A stretch of 19,747 bases of DNA from Jaenimonas drosophilae (Eukaryota > Euglenozoa > Kinetoplastea > Trypanosomatida > Trypanosomatidae): NCBI GenBank assembly GCA_030849065.1, contig JASAON010001389.1, positions 1 through 19,747 of the forward strand. Reading direction: 5' to 3'. The position numbers and the translations under genes are program-made. Of this stretch, positions 8,158-15,916 are shown piece after piece (the stretch's first letter is position 1; every line of letters begins with the position of its first letter). The notes beneath the pieces were generated by a model. That model was not told the DNA's origin, did not search any database, and saw only the letters and a list, made by a program, of their open reading frames with translations.

Positions 8158-9984
8158 TTAATCTGCCTCCACTGAAGGCTGCATCATAGCTCGTTGGCAT
8201 CTCTCATAGATGGTGGCGGCCATGCCAGCCTCCTCAATGGAGCGGCGGCACTCCCGCCAATCCATCTGCGGGCAGAGCGGCAGACGATGGGCGAGGCATC
8301 GGGCGGCATATAGCCGGCAGTCTAATGGCACATCTCCATCAGGTTGGAGCACATCGCCCCACGAGTGAAGCTGGCAGGGATCCTCGTCAGTATGTTCTGC
8401 CTCATCCCTCTCCTGCAGCCTCCACGACCGCAAGAAGGAGGATGCGCGCGCACTGACGACGTCTGAACTCTGCGTTTCAAAGTTCGCCAACAACATTTGC
8501 AGCGCCTCCCACCTCTCTGATGGAAGAAAGCCCACGAGGCGCTCGCACTCTCCCTGAATCGCATCAACCAAGTCAGGCGCGGCGGAGAGGTGCTGCGCAT
8601 CAACATCATCAATGAGAGAAGGTGCGGCCGTAATAACGCGCTTGATGGCGTGGACGAGACCGTCGCTCACGGGCATCTCATAAATGGGCATGAGCGGCGG
8701 CAGCTCATGGCATGACATGAAGGTGGCGGAGGTGTCGAAGTAGCGGATGCGGTGAGGTGCAACGGCGCAACCAAACACGACCGCAGCGACTTGGTTGCCG
8801 CTCGTCGGCTCCGGCACGCCAATGCCAACGGGGCTCCCCCAACATGCGATGCAGCGGCGCACAAAGACCTGTTTCGTGCAGCGATCGCGCCGTCCGTCCT
8901 CGCCACAGACGTTCTCGTGGTGCAGCCTCGAATAGATCTGCCATGCGCGCGTGCAATGCACCGAGAACCAACAAACGCTGGCGGTAAGAAGGAGGTGAAG
9001 GTTGTCACGGGAGAAGAGATACTGGCGAATGTGTAGCCTTCGCCTCCAGGCCGCCGCCAGCTCCGACAGACCGGCAATGAGCTCGCCACTGCGGTGAGAG
9101 AAGAGGTGCGGGTGGACGGATGGGTGGGCCACCAAGTGCGCTGGCCACGTGAGGTGGAGCTCGTGGAGATCCCCGTCATCCTTCCGCTCTCGGATGATGT
9201 CAACGAGGGTGGAGGTACGAAGATTATTGTGGCCCTGACCGTGGTCGGGATAAAGGTAAGTCACGCATGGCCGCTCTGCCTCATCGCGACGTTGCTGGAG
9301 TTGGTAGGAGCTTTTGATGGGTATAGTTGCGTCATGTGTGCCGTGGTGAAGGGCAACGGGGCAACGAACGTCGGCGATGAGGTCGATGGTGCGGAAGAGA
9401 TCGTAGCCCAGAAAATTGGCAATGGGTGTTAGCGCTTGGCCTGACAACTCGTGGATGCAGTCGCTGAGGGAGGCGAAGGGGCACTGAAGAATGAGGAGGG
9501 CAGGGGAGGCGTCGGTCGGGAGGTTGGCGCAGAGGTGCGCGGCTGGGGCAGCCCCAATTGATCGCCCGCACACGAGCATCTTCTCCGGAGGCACCATTAA
9601 GTGGCGCCGCGCAAAGTAGTAGGCCGAGAGCATGTCGGTGTTGATGGACCTCTCCGTGATGTCTGTGTCGGTCAGGCCGTAGCCGCTGTACTCGAAGAGC
9701 AAAACGCTGACTTTGGCCCGTTGGCTCACCACCTCCAACTCCCCAACAACAAGACCAAGATCCACAGCATTGGGGTGCGCATAAATGAGCAGATGTGTGT
9801 TGGCCGCGTGGTGGAGAAGATAGGCAAATGTGTGGTTGCCGGACTCACGATGAGGAGCCTCAGGCTCCACCAGCGGGATATACAAGAGCCGGTCAGGCAG
9901 CGGCTCTGCGGGTCCGTAAGTCGCCGGCGTTGGGCGAGGAAATAAGATCGCCTTCACGATGGAATTTAGTAGGCCAGGTGGCAT
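8158..9984 (-). CDS. ABHD17-like alpha/beta hydrolase with long C-terminal extension
   Basis: 608 residues. Residues ~1-265 are an alpha/beta hydrolase most like ABHD17, the membrane-associated serine hydrolases that remove palmitate from proteins such as Ras. Seen: an N-terminal FPRPTPATYGP segment like the family's lead-in; the oxyanion region YAHPNAVDLG at ~68-77; FEYSGYG at ~97-103; the nucleophile elbow CGRSIGAAPA with Ser142; the acid HGTHD with Asp218; and the catalytic His in GQGHNNL (His252). So the triad is intact. ABHD17 proteins start with a palmitoylated Cys cluster; none is present here. The C-terminal ~340 residues match nothing I recognise; they include a hydrophobic stretch near 328-345 and a helical, acidic tail. 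ABHD17s are normally about 300 residues, so this is double length. The ATG at 9984 follows a C-rich tract and an AG at 10028-10029. Confidence 0.85.
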   Translation of the reverse strand: MPPGLLNSIVKAILFPRPTPATYGPAEPLPDRLLYIPLVEPEAPHRESGNHTFAYLLHHAANTHLLIYAHPNAVDLGLVVGELEVVSQRAKVSVLLFEYSGYGLTDTDITERSINTDMLSAYYFARRHLMVPPEKMLVCGRSIGAAPAAHLCANLPTDASPALLILQCPFASLSDCIHELSGQALTPIANFLGYDLFRTIDLIADVRCPVALHHGTHDATIPIKSSYQLQQRRDEAERPCVTYLYPDHGQGHNNLRTSTLVDIIRERKDDGDLHELHLTWPAHLVAHPSVHPHLFSHRSGELIAGLSELAAAWRRRLHIRQYLFSRDNLHLLLTASVCWFSVHCTRAWQIYSRLHHENVCGEDGRRDRCTKQVFVRRCIACWGSPVGIGVPEPTSGNQVAAVVFGCAVAPHRIRYFDTSATFMSCHELPPLMPIYEMPVSDGLVHAIKRVITAAPSLIDDVDAQHLSAAPDLVDAIQGECERLVGFLPSERWEALQMLLANFETQSSDVVSARASSFLRSWRLQERDEAEHTDEDPCQLHSWGDVLQPDGDVPLDCRLYAARCLAHRLPLCPQMDWRECRRSIEEAGMAATIYERCQRAMMQPSVEAD

Positions 9985-10027
9985 GCTTCATGGATACGAT
10001 GAGTAAGTGAGTGGTGCGAGCACAGCT

Positions 10028-10066
10028 CTTCAGCGTTAGTGTGGGAAGGGTGGGAGGGGGGGGGCT
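10028..10066 (-). promoter_or_regulatory. Predicted trans-splice acceptor for the 9984 start
   Basis: On the minus strand, a run of eight C and further CT-rich sequence is followed by GCTGAAG with AG at 10029-10028. The 5' UTR is about 43 nt. Confidence 0.6.
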
Positions 10067-10272
10067 ATCGTGGTGTGAGCGCGCAAATGAAGAATGCGTG
10101 GGTGTTGTGGTTGGCACGTACCACCTTCACATTGAGGCGAGCGGCAGCTACGACAAAGATGAGGGAGGGGGAGAAGAGTGACACATAATCATGAAGAGCT
10201 GTTTCTCTTGGTGTGTGTAGGAGTAGGAATGTTGTGCGGGACATGGTTGTAGGATAACAGGTACGTCTGGAG

Positions 10273-12705
10273 CTACCACTGCTCCGAGAGTGGGTCGCCA
10301 TCATCAACGATAGAGAGGCACGCGCCATCAAAGTAGAGAGATGTAGTGGGAAGGGGGCAGCCCGCGCAGCCACAGACATCCCGCAGGTGCATATCCGTCT
10401 TGGCACCTGCAGATCCAAGCAAGCCACCCGCCACAAGTGGAGAGGTGGTCATGGCGTTGGCGTAGTGCTGGAGGAAGTCGCCGAAGGCCAAAATGAGGCG
10501 CCGCATCTCCTCGCGGTGAGCCGCCATTGCGTCGGCAGTGAGCAGTTTCGGCAGTACAGCCAACATGGAAGCGCAGCAATCGTGGTGGATCATGGGAAGA
10601 CCTAAACCCACAGACACCAACTGGGCATCCAATACTTCCATCCGCTCGCCACGTCGTACAACCGTGATGGCGACGACGAAGAAAGCGAGCGTGTGTCTGA
10701 GGCCAAGAGCGTCGGTGCCGCTGGCAATCAGCGCATGGAGCTGATGTGCGTCGTCTGCTAAGCTCAACCTCTCTGCCTCCACATCTTCACCGCGGGTTCT
10801 GAGTCGTTGCAACATCGCCAGACGGGTGAGGCAGAGAATCTCCTCCTCGGAGGCGCCGAGTGGCACAGCCACCTCGCCATGATCGAATCCGTGGCATACC
10901 CCAACCGACCCATTTTCCTCTCGCACCAGCGGGAGCGCGACGGGGCACTGCGCCATTACAGGTGAGGTGGCCGACATCTCCGCAATGAAGAGCAGCGATG
11001 TAGCAAGGTTGATATAGCGCACCTCCGCATCTGGTAAAAGAGCCTGCACGCGCATCATCACCAAATGCCCGACCACCTCCCCAACCTCCACGTGCGCGGA
11101 GGTGTTGGCATCCATGCGATCCACAAAGGACGATGGCCACGAGTGGGGCAGAGATCCATATGGCAGAAGTACTGACGGTGGGCCGCGGTGCATCTTTTCG
11201 GCCAAAAACAACATCAGCCACGGTGATGCAACAAGACCGGCGAGGCTGCCATGGACCGCAGCACCCAGCTCCACATCGATCGAGGGCGGAACGACAACGG
11301 GGGCAGCGATAAAGCAGCACCAGTATTGAGAATGCAGCAGAGAGCAGCGCGTGCTGGCGTCGAGGGCGTTGAGAGCATCGATCTTGATGAGATCCACGCG
11401 GCCTACTTCATCGCCGGGGCCAGGGAGTTGCCGCAGCGCCTCGAGCGCGATGCGCAGACTACGTACGCTGCCAATGTAGTAATGCGCTTCGCCAGTATCG
11501 AGCGACGCGGCCTGATCCTGAGCTGTGCGGAGGTGCTGCAGCAACAACTCCACGTATTCGTGACGTAGCCTGCCCACTTCGAAGAGCGTCATGGCGAGCT
11601 GCTTGAAGGCGGGGTCGGTGCTGAGGTTTGACATCATGAGATGGCCGGCGAGGGTGGAGTCGTAGAGCAGCGCCACGCGACGCGGAGGCTGCTGAACCGT
11701 GTTGCTGCCACAACTACTACACATGGCGGATGCTGGCCAGGATTCATGCAGCGAGGGAGGCGGGCTGCAGGCTTCGGCGTCGTGAAGTGGTCGCGCCAGG
11801 CCGAGTAGGATGAGCGTCTGCGCTGCAGCACACACCTCCTCCACATCGAGCAACAGCAGCTGCGCCACTGCCTGAAGCGTGAGGCATCCATCCAGAATGA
11901 AGAGGAGGCGATACAGAAGCTGTTCGTAGGGCCACTCCGTTGCGCGATTCATCACGAAGTGCTGCAGCGGAGGTACCTCCAACACATCCAGAGACTCAGC
12001 GCGCACCATCGGCCACACCACATGTCGTCGGTAGAGCATCTCCACCACATCCTTGTGGAGCTCTCCGGCCAGGCATGGCGACGCTCTGAGTTGCGCCAGG
12101 ACGGCCCTCTCACCCTCGCTGGTATTAAGTGATCCCTCTGCCTTCTGTGGCTCCGCAGCCATCATCCGCCAGCGCCAATCCAGCGCGGCTGTTGGCGGGA
12201 GATTTGGGGCGACGTGGCCGTCGAGGTCGAAGCCGCGACGAGGCCAGTGCTGCTGCCGGCCTCCCTTCTCTGCTTTGCGCAGTTGCAGGTACTCGTTTCG
12301 CCCTACCCCAAGCAGCCGAAGCACATCGAGCGCCGTGAGGTTAGGTAGGCGGTCGTAGGGGCTTGCGGCTGCCAGTAGCTGCTGCAGCATCAGTCGGTAA
12401 TAGCGCGTGGGTGAGTTTCCCGTCAGCTGCCGCACCATGTGTTGGAGAGAGTAGGGATAGAGCTGCAACGCATCACTACGCACGATCATCAGGTGTTGGT
12501 AGTAGTGCTCCTCCGTGGTGGTGCCTCGGATGAAGTCGGGAAGACGACGGTAGGGATAGCAGCGCAGAATGTTGTGGCGCAGAATGTGCTGCTCGTACTC
12601 CTGCTCTGTGAAGCGCCGTCGGAGTGGTGCCTCCAGCTGGGCGTAGGCTAGAGGGCTCTCCATCACCGCCGTGAGCTCACCCGCCTCCGCGTTGGCGTAC
12701 GCCAT
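10273..12705 (-). CDS. FAM91 homologue (WDR11-complex vesicle-tethering factor)
   Basis: 810 residues, close to human FAM91A1 (about 838). FAM91A1 works with WDR11 at the trans-Golgi network, where it helps link golgin-captured endosomal vesicles through TBC1D23. Seen in the N-terminal domain: QLYPYSLQHMV and SYDR/PYDRLPNLTALDVLRLLGVGRNEY-type residues at ~81-139, then VPPLQHFVMNR and YEQLLYRLL at ~244-268. The C-terminal domain begins with RRVALLYDSTLAGHLMMSNLS (~342-362) and KQLAMTLFEVGRL (~368-380), followed by HYYIGSVRSLRIALEALR and PPSVLLPYG. The order and spacing fit FAM91 N- and C-terminal domains. The open frame runs upstream to a GTG at 12744, but the acceptor at 12717-12718 and the first ATG at 12705 set the start, leaving only about 11 nt of 5' UTR. 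No membrane span is evident, as expected for a peripheral protein. Confidence 0.88.
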   Translation of the reverse strand: MAYANAEAGELTAVMESPLAYAQLEAPLRRRFTEQEYEQHILRHNILRCYPYRRLPDFIRGTTTEEHYYQHLMIVRSDALQLYPYSLQHMVRQLTGNSPTRYYRLMLQQLLAAASPYDRLPNLTALDVLRLLGVGRNEYLQLRKAEKGGRQQHWPRRGFDLDGHVAPNLPPTAALDWRWRMMAAEPQKAEGSLNTSEGERAVLAQLRASPCLAGELHKDVVEMLYRRHVVWPMVRAESLDVLEVPPLQHFVMNRATEWPYEQLLYRLLFILDGCLTLQAVAQLLLLDVEEVCAAAQTLILLGLARPLHDAEACSPPPSLHESWPASAMCSSCGSNTVQQPPRRVALLYDSTLAGHLMMSNLSTDPAFKQLAMTLFEVGRLRHEYVELLLQHLRTAQDQAASLDTGEAHYYIGSVRSLRIALEALRQLPGPGDEVGRVDLIKIDALNALDASTRCSLLHSQYWCCFIAAPVVVPPSIDVELGAAVHGSLAGLVASPWLMLFLAEKMHRGPPSVLLPYGSLPHSWPSSFVDRMDANTSAHVEVGEVVGHLVMMRVQALLPDAEVRYINLATSLLFIAEMSATSPVMAQCPVALPLVREENGSVGVCHGFDHGEVAVPLGASEEEILCLTRLAMLQRLRTRGEDVEAERLSLADDAHQLHALIASGTDALGLRHTLAFFVVAITVVRRGERMEVLDAQLVSVGLGLPMIHHDCCASMLAVLPKLLTADAMAAHREEMRRLILAFGDFLQHYANAMTTSPLVAGGLLGSAGAKTDMHLRDVCGCAGCPLPTTSLYFDGACLSIVDDGDPLSEQW

Positions 12706-12716
12706 ACCGCCTAATC

Positions 12717-12745
12717 CTACGTGAAGAGAGCGAGTGAGAAGCACA
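12717..12745 (-). promoter_or_regulatory. Predicted trans-splice acceptor for the 12705 start
   Basis: On the minus strand, a C/T-rich run (CTTCTCACTCGCTCTCTTC) leads to CGTAG with AG at 12718-12717. A second AG at 12712-12711 would leave only five nt before the ATG. Either choice excludes the non-ATG start at 12744. Confidence 0.6.
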
Positions 12746-12785
12746 AAGAAGCACGATCGCCATCATGAGAGGAAGTGTAGGCATC

Positions 12786-12799
12786 CACGTGGCCACGTG
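12786..12799. repeat. 14-bp perfect palindrome in an intergenic region
   Basis: CACGTGGCCACGTG reads the same on both strands: two CACGTG units separated by GC. It lies between the FAM91 and RNase H2C coding regions. It is too symmetrical to fold with a loop of its own unless the centre opens. No function is known. Confidence 0.5.
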
Positions 12800-12842
12800 T
12801 GCGTTGACGTGCGGAGAGAGGTAGATGGAGGCAGCGCACCAC

Positions 12843-13220
12843 TCACGCCTCCTCATCGCTGGAGGAGTCGTGGATGGCGTGGGCGAGGCTGATCCATTGC
12901 TTCAGTGCGTGCGGATTCTCTGGTGCAACATCGTGGCCCCAGAGAATAAACTTGTTCGAAGCTGCCACAACCTGTGGCCGTTTCTCTGTTGTTGTTGTTG
13001 AGCTCTCTGTAGAAAGATGGCGCACCGCCATGAGGGAGTAGCTCTCGGGCATTGCCACCTCCACCCCAACGAGTGATCGCCCGCGGAGTTGTTGTTGTTT
13101 GCGTCCGTCTGCATCCTCCCCTACTCCAGCGCTGAAAACACGTACAATGTCGGTGGTGCCACTGAAAGTGGTGCGGAAGGGTAGCGCATGAATCGCCCGC
13201 GCATCGGTGGCCTCGGGCAT
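12843..13220 (-). CDS. Ribonuclease H2 subunit C
   Basis: 125 residues matching the small, fast-evolving C subunit of eukaryotic RNase H2, the trimer that removes ribonucleotides from DNA and degrades RNA:DNA hybrids in the nucleus; subunit C is a non-catalytic scaffold. Seen: IHALPFRTTFSG at ~10-21 (the family's LPC-x-I start, here with Phe for Cys), IVRVFSAGV at ~25-33, the hallmark LRGRSLVGVEVAMP at ~45-58, and FILWGHDVAPEN at ~91-102 followed by LKQWISLAHAIHD at ~106-118. This order is that of RNASEH2C. The A and B subunits are not in the window. The ATG at 13220 lies only nine nt after the acceptor AG at 13230-13231. The 236-residue frame overlapping it on the same strand (12853-13563) has no protein character and also overlaps the next gene. 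Confidence 0.85.
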   Translation of the reverse strand: MPEATDARAIHALPFRTTFSGTTDIVRVFSAGVGEDADGRKQQQLRGRSLVGVEVAMPESYSLMAVRHLSTESSTTTTEKRPQVVAASNKFILWGHDVAPENPHALKQWISLAHAIHDSSSDEEA

Positions 13221-13229
13221 CGAGCACCT

Positions 13230-13256
13230 CTACACACAAAAGAGGTGAAAGTGAAG
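13230..13256 (-). promoter_or_regulatory. Predicted trans-splice acceptor for the 13220 start
   Basis: On the minus strand, ACTTCACTTTCACCTCTTTT followed by GTGTGTAG; AG at 13231-13230, nine nt before the ATG. Confidence 0.7.
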
Positions 13257-13309
13257 TACAGCAACATGCCAGCAACAACAAGAACAACGACAACGACAAC
13301 AAGAACATC

Positions 13310-13333
13310 ATGATGATGATGATGATGATGATG
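13310..13333. repeat. Trinucleotide microsatellite (ATG)8
   Basis: Eight perfect ATG units on the plus strand (CAT on the transcribed sense) in the short gap between the SMYD-like and RNase H2C genes. GTT/GTC-rich sequence follows it on the transcribed strand. Shorter (ATG)5 or (CAT)5 runs occur at 17248-17262 and 18366-18380. Confidence 0.9.
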
Positions 13334-13355
13334 AGAATTAGAGTTGTAGGTACGT

Positions 13356-15071
13356 TTACTCGGAAATGCCGTACAGTGCGGCGAGCCTGTGAAGGTGCGG
13401 GAGGAGTGCGGGTGTGTTGCTGCCCATCTTCTCCTTCACCTCCTCCATTGACACGTTCGTGAGGCATCGAAGTGCATTCATGAGCTTCAGCTGCTTCACT
13501 GGCAGTGCGCCGGGTACGATGCACTCCCACAGCAGCAGCTCCTGCAGGCAGCTTGCCAAACACTCGATGCTCTTGCCGAGTACGGCGCAGACGAAGGTGC
13601 GGACGTTGTGCAGATCCTGATGGAGATAGTGGGCATCGAATACATGCTTGTGCAGCTCCTCCTCGAGGCCATCTATATCAATGAGGTCCTTCTCGCTGAT
13701 GTTTTCCGCCGGTTGGGAGCGGATGCGCTGGCACAACGTTTGTACGCGCGCATCGAAGGCATTCGCCGAGTGGGCGGCTGTTGTCGGAAGCTCCATCGCC
13801 ACGGCCAATTCGAAGGGGTCCTCGCCGACACAGCGACGACAGCGGCATGAGAAGAAGTAGTGCGAGCTGAGAGCCTCTTGGCGCAGTGCAGCAGGCCAGT
13901 AGAGCTGTGGGATGTAGGCGATCGTGAGCTCTTCCCCGGCAGCAACGTGGCGGAGGGTGGAGATGGCGTTGAGCTCCGCATTGATGGCGCAGTTGGGCCG
14001 GCAGCTGTGATTGAAGAAGGATGTCGTAGATGTTGTGTGCAGCGCCTGGCCAACACCAAGGCCGCTCTCATCAGCCACCTCGAGCGCATTGCACCGCAGA
14101 ACGCCCAGCACCCGCGCGACCAGCTCGGGCGAGTGCGTCGGAAATAACTCCGCAATGAGGGCCGCCGCAGGGTGGAGGCTCTGCACCACCTCCTGCGTGT
14201 GGCTTTCCAGCCGCGAGAGGACCTCCTCGTATCCCGGTTGATGAGCATCAACCGCGGCCATCGTCGTGATGCAGTGTGCCGCAACATCGTAGAACTCCGC
14301 CGGCACATCCATGTTGCGCTCAGCGATGGAAGCACACATCTCCTTCAGCTTCACATATCGGCCACACTCATAATCATCGTGTTGCCGTGCATATCGTCGC
14401 TCGCACTCGGCGGAGCAGAAGAAAACCGCCTCGCACCGCGCGCATCGCCGTGGTGTTTGGAGAAGGGCCGAACACGCCACACAACAACCCTCCGCGCCAA
14501 CATCCTCGTAAGGGCCGACGGAAAAAGGCTCATTCGTCTGGCTGACGATGGTCATTGGCGGTAGCTCCACCGCGGCCATGGCGCAGCTGCCACAGGAGCC
14601 GCGCTCAACACGCACCAACGCCGCGACGTTTTCCTTGCGCACATCCACGTCGGGGCCACTCGCGAGCTGCACGATCGCTGCCTCCACGTCGGGCTGGAGG
14701 CTTGCGGCCATGTCCGGCAAGATGTGCATCGCACGGCACATAAAGGTAAAGGCACCACGTACCTCCACCTCCCCCTCCGCGAGCGTCGGCTGTTGCAACA
14801 AGCACCTCCCCAAGAAGGCGTTGGCCTTGGCCAGGACTGGATTTATGCGCAGCGCTCGTCGCGCAGTAGTCGCACACTCCGACAACTTCCCAATCTTGTA
14901 GAGGCACGTCAGCGCGTTGCCGGCGCTTTTCGTGAATTCCTCCATCGCCGCCGACCTCCGCTCCGCCAGCGGCAGCTCTTCAAACATCTTCATCACGGAG
15001 AGATAGAGCTCCGCTGCCGCCGCCGGATCACTGGCGAAGAGAGCGTTTCCCTGCAGCCTCAGCGATTCCAT
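13356..15071 (-). CDS. SMYD-like protein: TPR-like N-terminus, MYND finger and SET domain
   Basis: 571 residues. A helical N-terminal region (~1-125) with TPR-like repeats precedes the start of a SET domain (RGSCGSCAMAAVELPPMTIV, ~156-176). The SET domain is interrupted by a MYND zinc finger at ~197-236 (C-x2-C, C-x2-C, C-x3-C, H-x5-C pattern, all ligands visible). It then resumes with FFNHSCRPNC at ~352-361, GEELTIAY at ~379-386 and a post-SET CRCRRC at ~409-414. The AdoMet/lysine-site signatures NHSCxPN and GEEL-x3-Y are intact, so it is probably an active lysine methyltransferase. Animal SMYDs have the TPR part at the C-terminus; here helical repeats sit at the N-terminus as well, as in SMYD4-type and plant proteins. 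The substrate is unknown. The start is the ATG at 15071; the frame's first codon at 15074 is TTG. Confidence 0.87.
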   Translation of the reverse strand: MESLRLQGNALFASDPAAAAELYLSVMKMFEELPLAERRSAAMEEFTKSAGNALTCLYKIGKLSECATTARRALRINPVLAKANAFLGRCLLQQPTLAEGEVEVRGAFTFMCRAMHILPDMAASLQPDVEAAIVQLASGPDVDVRKENVAALVRVERGSCGSCAMAAVELPPMTIVSQTNEPFSVGPYEDVGAEGCCVACSALLQTPRRCARCEAVFFCSAECERRYARQHDDYECGRYVKLKEMCASIAERNMDVPAEFYDVAAHCITTMAAVDAHQPGYEEVLSRLESHTQEVVQSLHPAAALIAELFPTHSPELVARVLGVLRCNALEVADESGLGVGQALHTTSTTSFFNHSCRPNCAINAELNAISTLRHVAAGEELTIAYIPQLYWPAALRQEALSSHYFFSCRCRRCVGEDPFELAVAMELPTTAAHSANAFDARVQTLCQRIRSQPAENISEKDLIDIDGLEEELHKHVFDAHYLHQDLHNVRTFVCAVLGKSIECLASCLQELLLWECIVPGALPVKQLKLMNALRCLTNVSMEEVKEKMGSNTPALLPHLHRLAALYGISE

Positions 15072-15093
15072 CAACTAATGTCTTTGTGAGGTG

Positions 15094-15145
15094 CTGACAA
15101 AAGATGTGGGGATGAGAATGAAGAACATCATCTGAAGAAGGCAGC
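15094..15145 (-). promoter_or_regulatory. Predicted trans-splice acceptor for the 15071 start
   Basis: On the minus strand, a T/C-rich stretch ends in CATCTTTTGTCAG with AG at 15095-15094. The 5' UTR is 22 nt. Confidence 0.6.
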
Positions 15146-15205
15146 AAAGCATGCATGTAAGTTGCATGTGTGTGTACGTATGTTGCGTTGTGTTGCGTTG
15201 ATCTA

Positions 15206-15745
15206 TCACAAACCAATGACGTTGGTGCGTCTCAACGCATGCGTGAGGTCGGTGCCCAGCACATCCAAAATTTTCTCGCGGGTGCCGTCGTGGACGAGCT
15301 CATCCACGACGGCATCTTCACGCTCGAGTGGCGCGCGAGAGGCAATCTGATCATGAAGAGGCACCACGCGAAACTGCACCACACCTCCCAATGTAGTGCA
15401 AGTCATCGATGTGCCAGACGCAGTTGGCATCAACGTGGGTGCGATACCCTCCATCTCCTCCATGCAACTCATCGCGCCGTTGTGCAAAAACTCGAATGCC
15501 ACGCGCGGGTCGGACGACATGAGGGCGGTGAGGTAGTCGGTGGCCATGGCAGGTGCGGCCAACTCACTCGCGTAGAGCGCAACATCATCTGAGCGCACAT
15601 CTTCCCGCGGCCTCGCCCCCACCTCGCTCGCCCCACTGGCATCATCAACATCATCGGCAATGCGGATGACCTCCTCCGTGGGCAGTGGTGGAGCAGTGGT
15701 GCGCCGTAGATGGGGCACCTCGACGGCGCCAGCATCCAACGGCAT
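15206..15745 (-). CDS. Hypothetical protein, 179 residues
   Basis: Not recognised. The first ~55 residues are acidic and probably unstructured. A folded-looking part follows: ALYASELAAPAMATDYLTAL and DPRVAFEFLHNGAM (~57-91, helical), a polar Thr/Ser/Gly stretch, then GGVVQFRVVPLHDQI (~120-134, beta-like) and a helical end (EDAVVDELVHDGTREKILDV). It has no signal peptide or membrane span. I accept it as a gene because it keeps the cluster's strand and spacing, starts with an ATG and has well-mixed amino-acid composition. An AG at 15787-15788 after a CT-rich tract gives a 41-nt 5' UTR; another AG directly abuts the ATG. Confidence 0.7.
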   Translation of the reverse strand: MPLDAGAVEVPHLRRTTAPPLPTEEVIRIADDVDDASGASEVGARPREDVRSDDVALYASELAAPAMATDYLTALMSSDPRVAFEFLHNGAMSCMEEMEGIAPTLMPTASGTSMTCTTLGGVVQFRVVPLHDQIASRAPLEREDAVVDELVHDGTREKILDVLGTDLTHALRRTNVIGL

Positions 15746-15786
15746 CTACACGGAGGATGGATGTGCAGGTGTGTGGTGCGGATAAG

Positions 15787-15820
15787 CTACCCATGCACGT
15801 GTGATGAGAAGGAAGAAGAT
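15787..15820 (-). promoter_or_regulatory. Predicted trans-splice acceptor for the 15745 start
   Basis: On the minus strand, TCTTCTTCCTTCTCATC followed by GGGTAG with AG at 15788-15787. The ATG just upstream of this AG would be removed by splicing. The alternative AG at 15747-15746 touches the start codon. Confidence 0.45.
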
Positions 15821-15916
15821 GCAGGCACACATGATGTACGTTCGTCATGGCAGTCTTGGTTGGCACAGATGCACGCACAACACAATAAGAATGTTTTTCT
15901 TGTTGCTGATTGAGAC

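Noticed and set aside
13310..13333. ATG/CAT repeat as a His-tract coding region
   Set aside because: It lies in a spacer between two clear genes and is not part of any supported frame.
12853..13563. 236-codon minus-strand frame with Ile and Leu runs
   Set aside because: It overlaps RNase H2C and the end of the SMYD-like gene. Its hydrophobic run is simply the ATG microsatellite and neighbouring repeats read in another frame.
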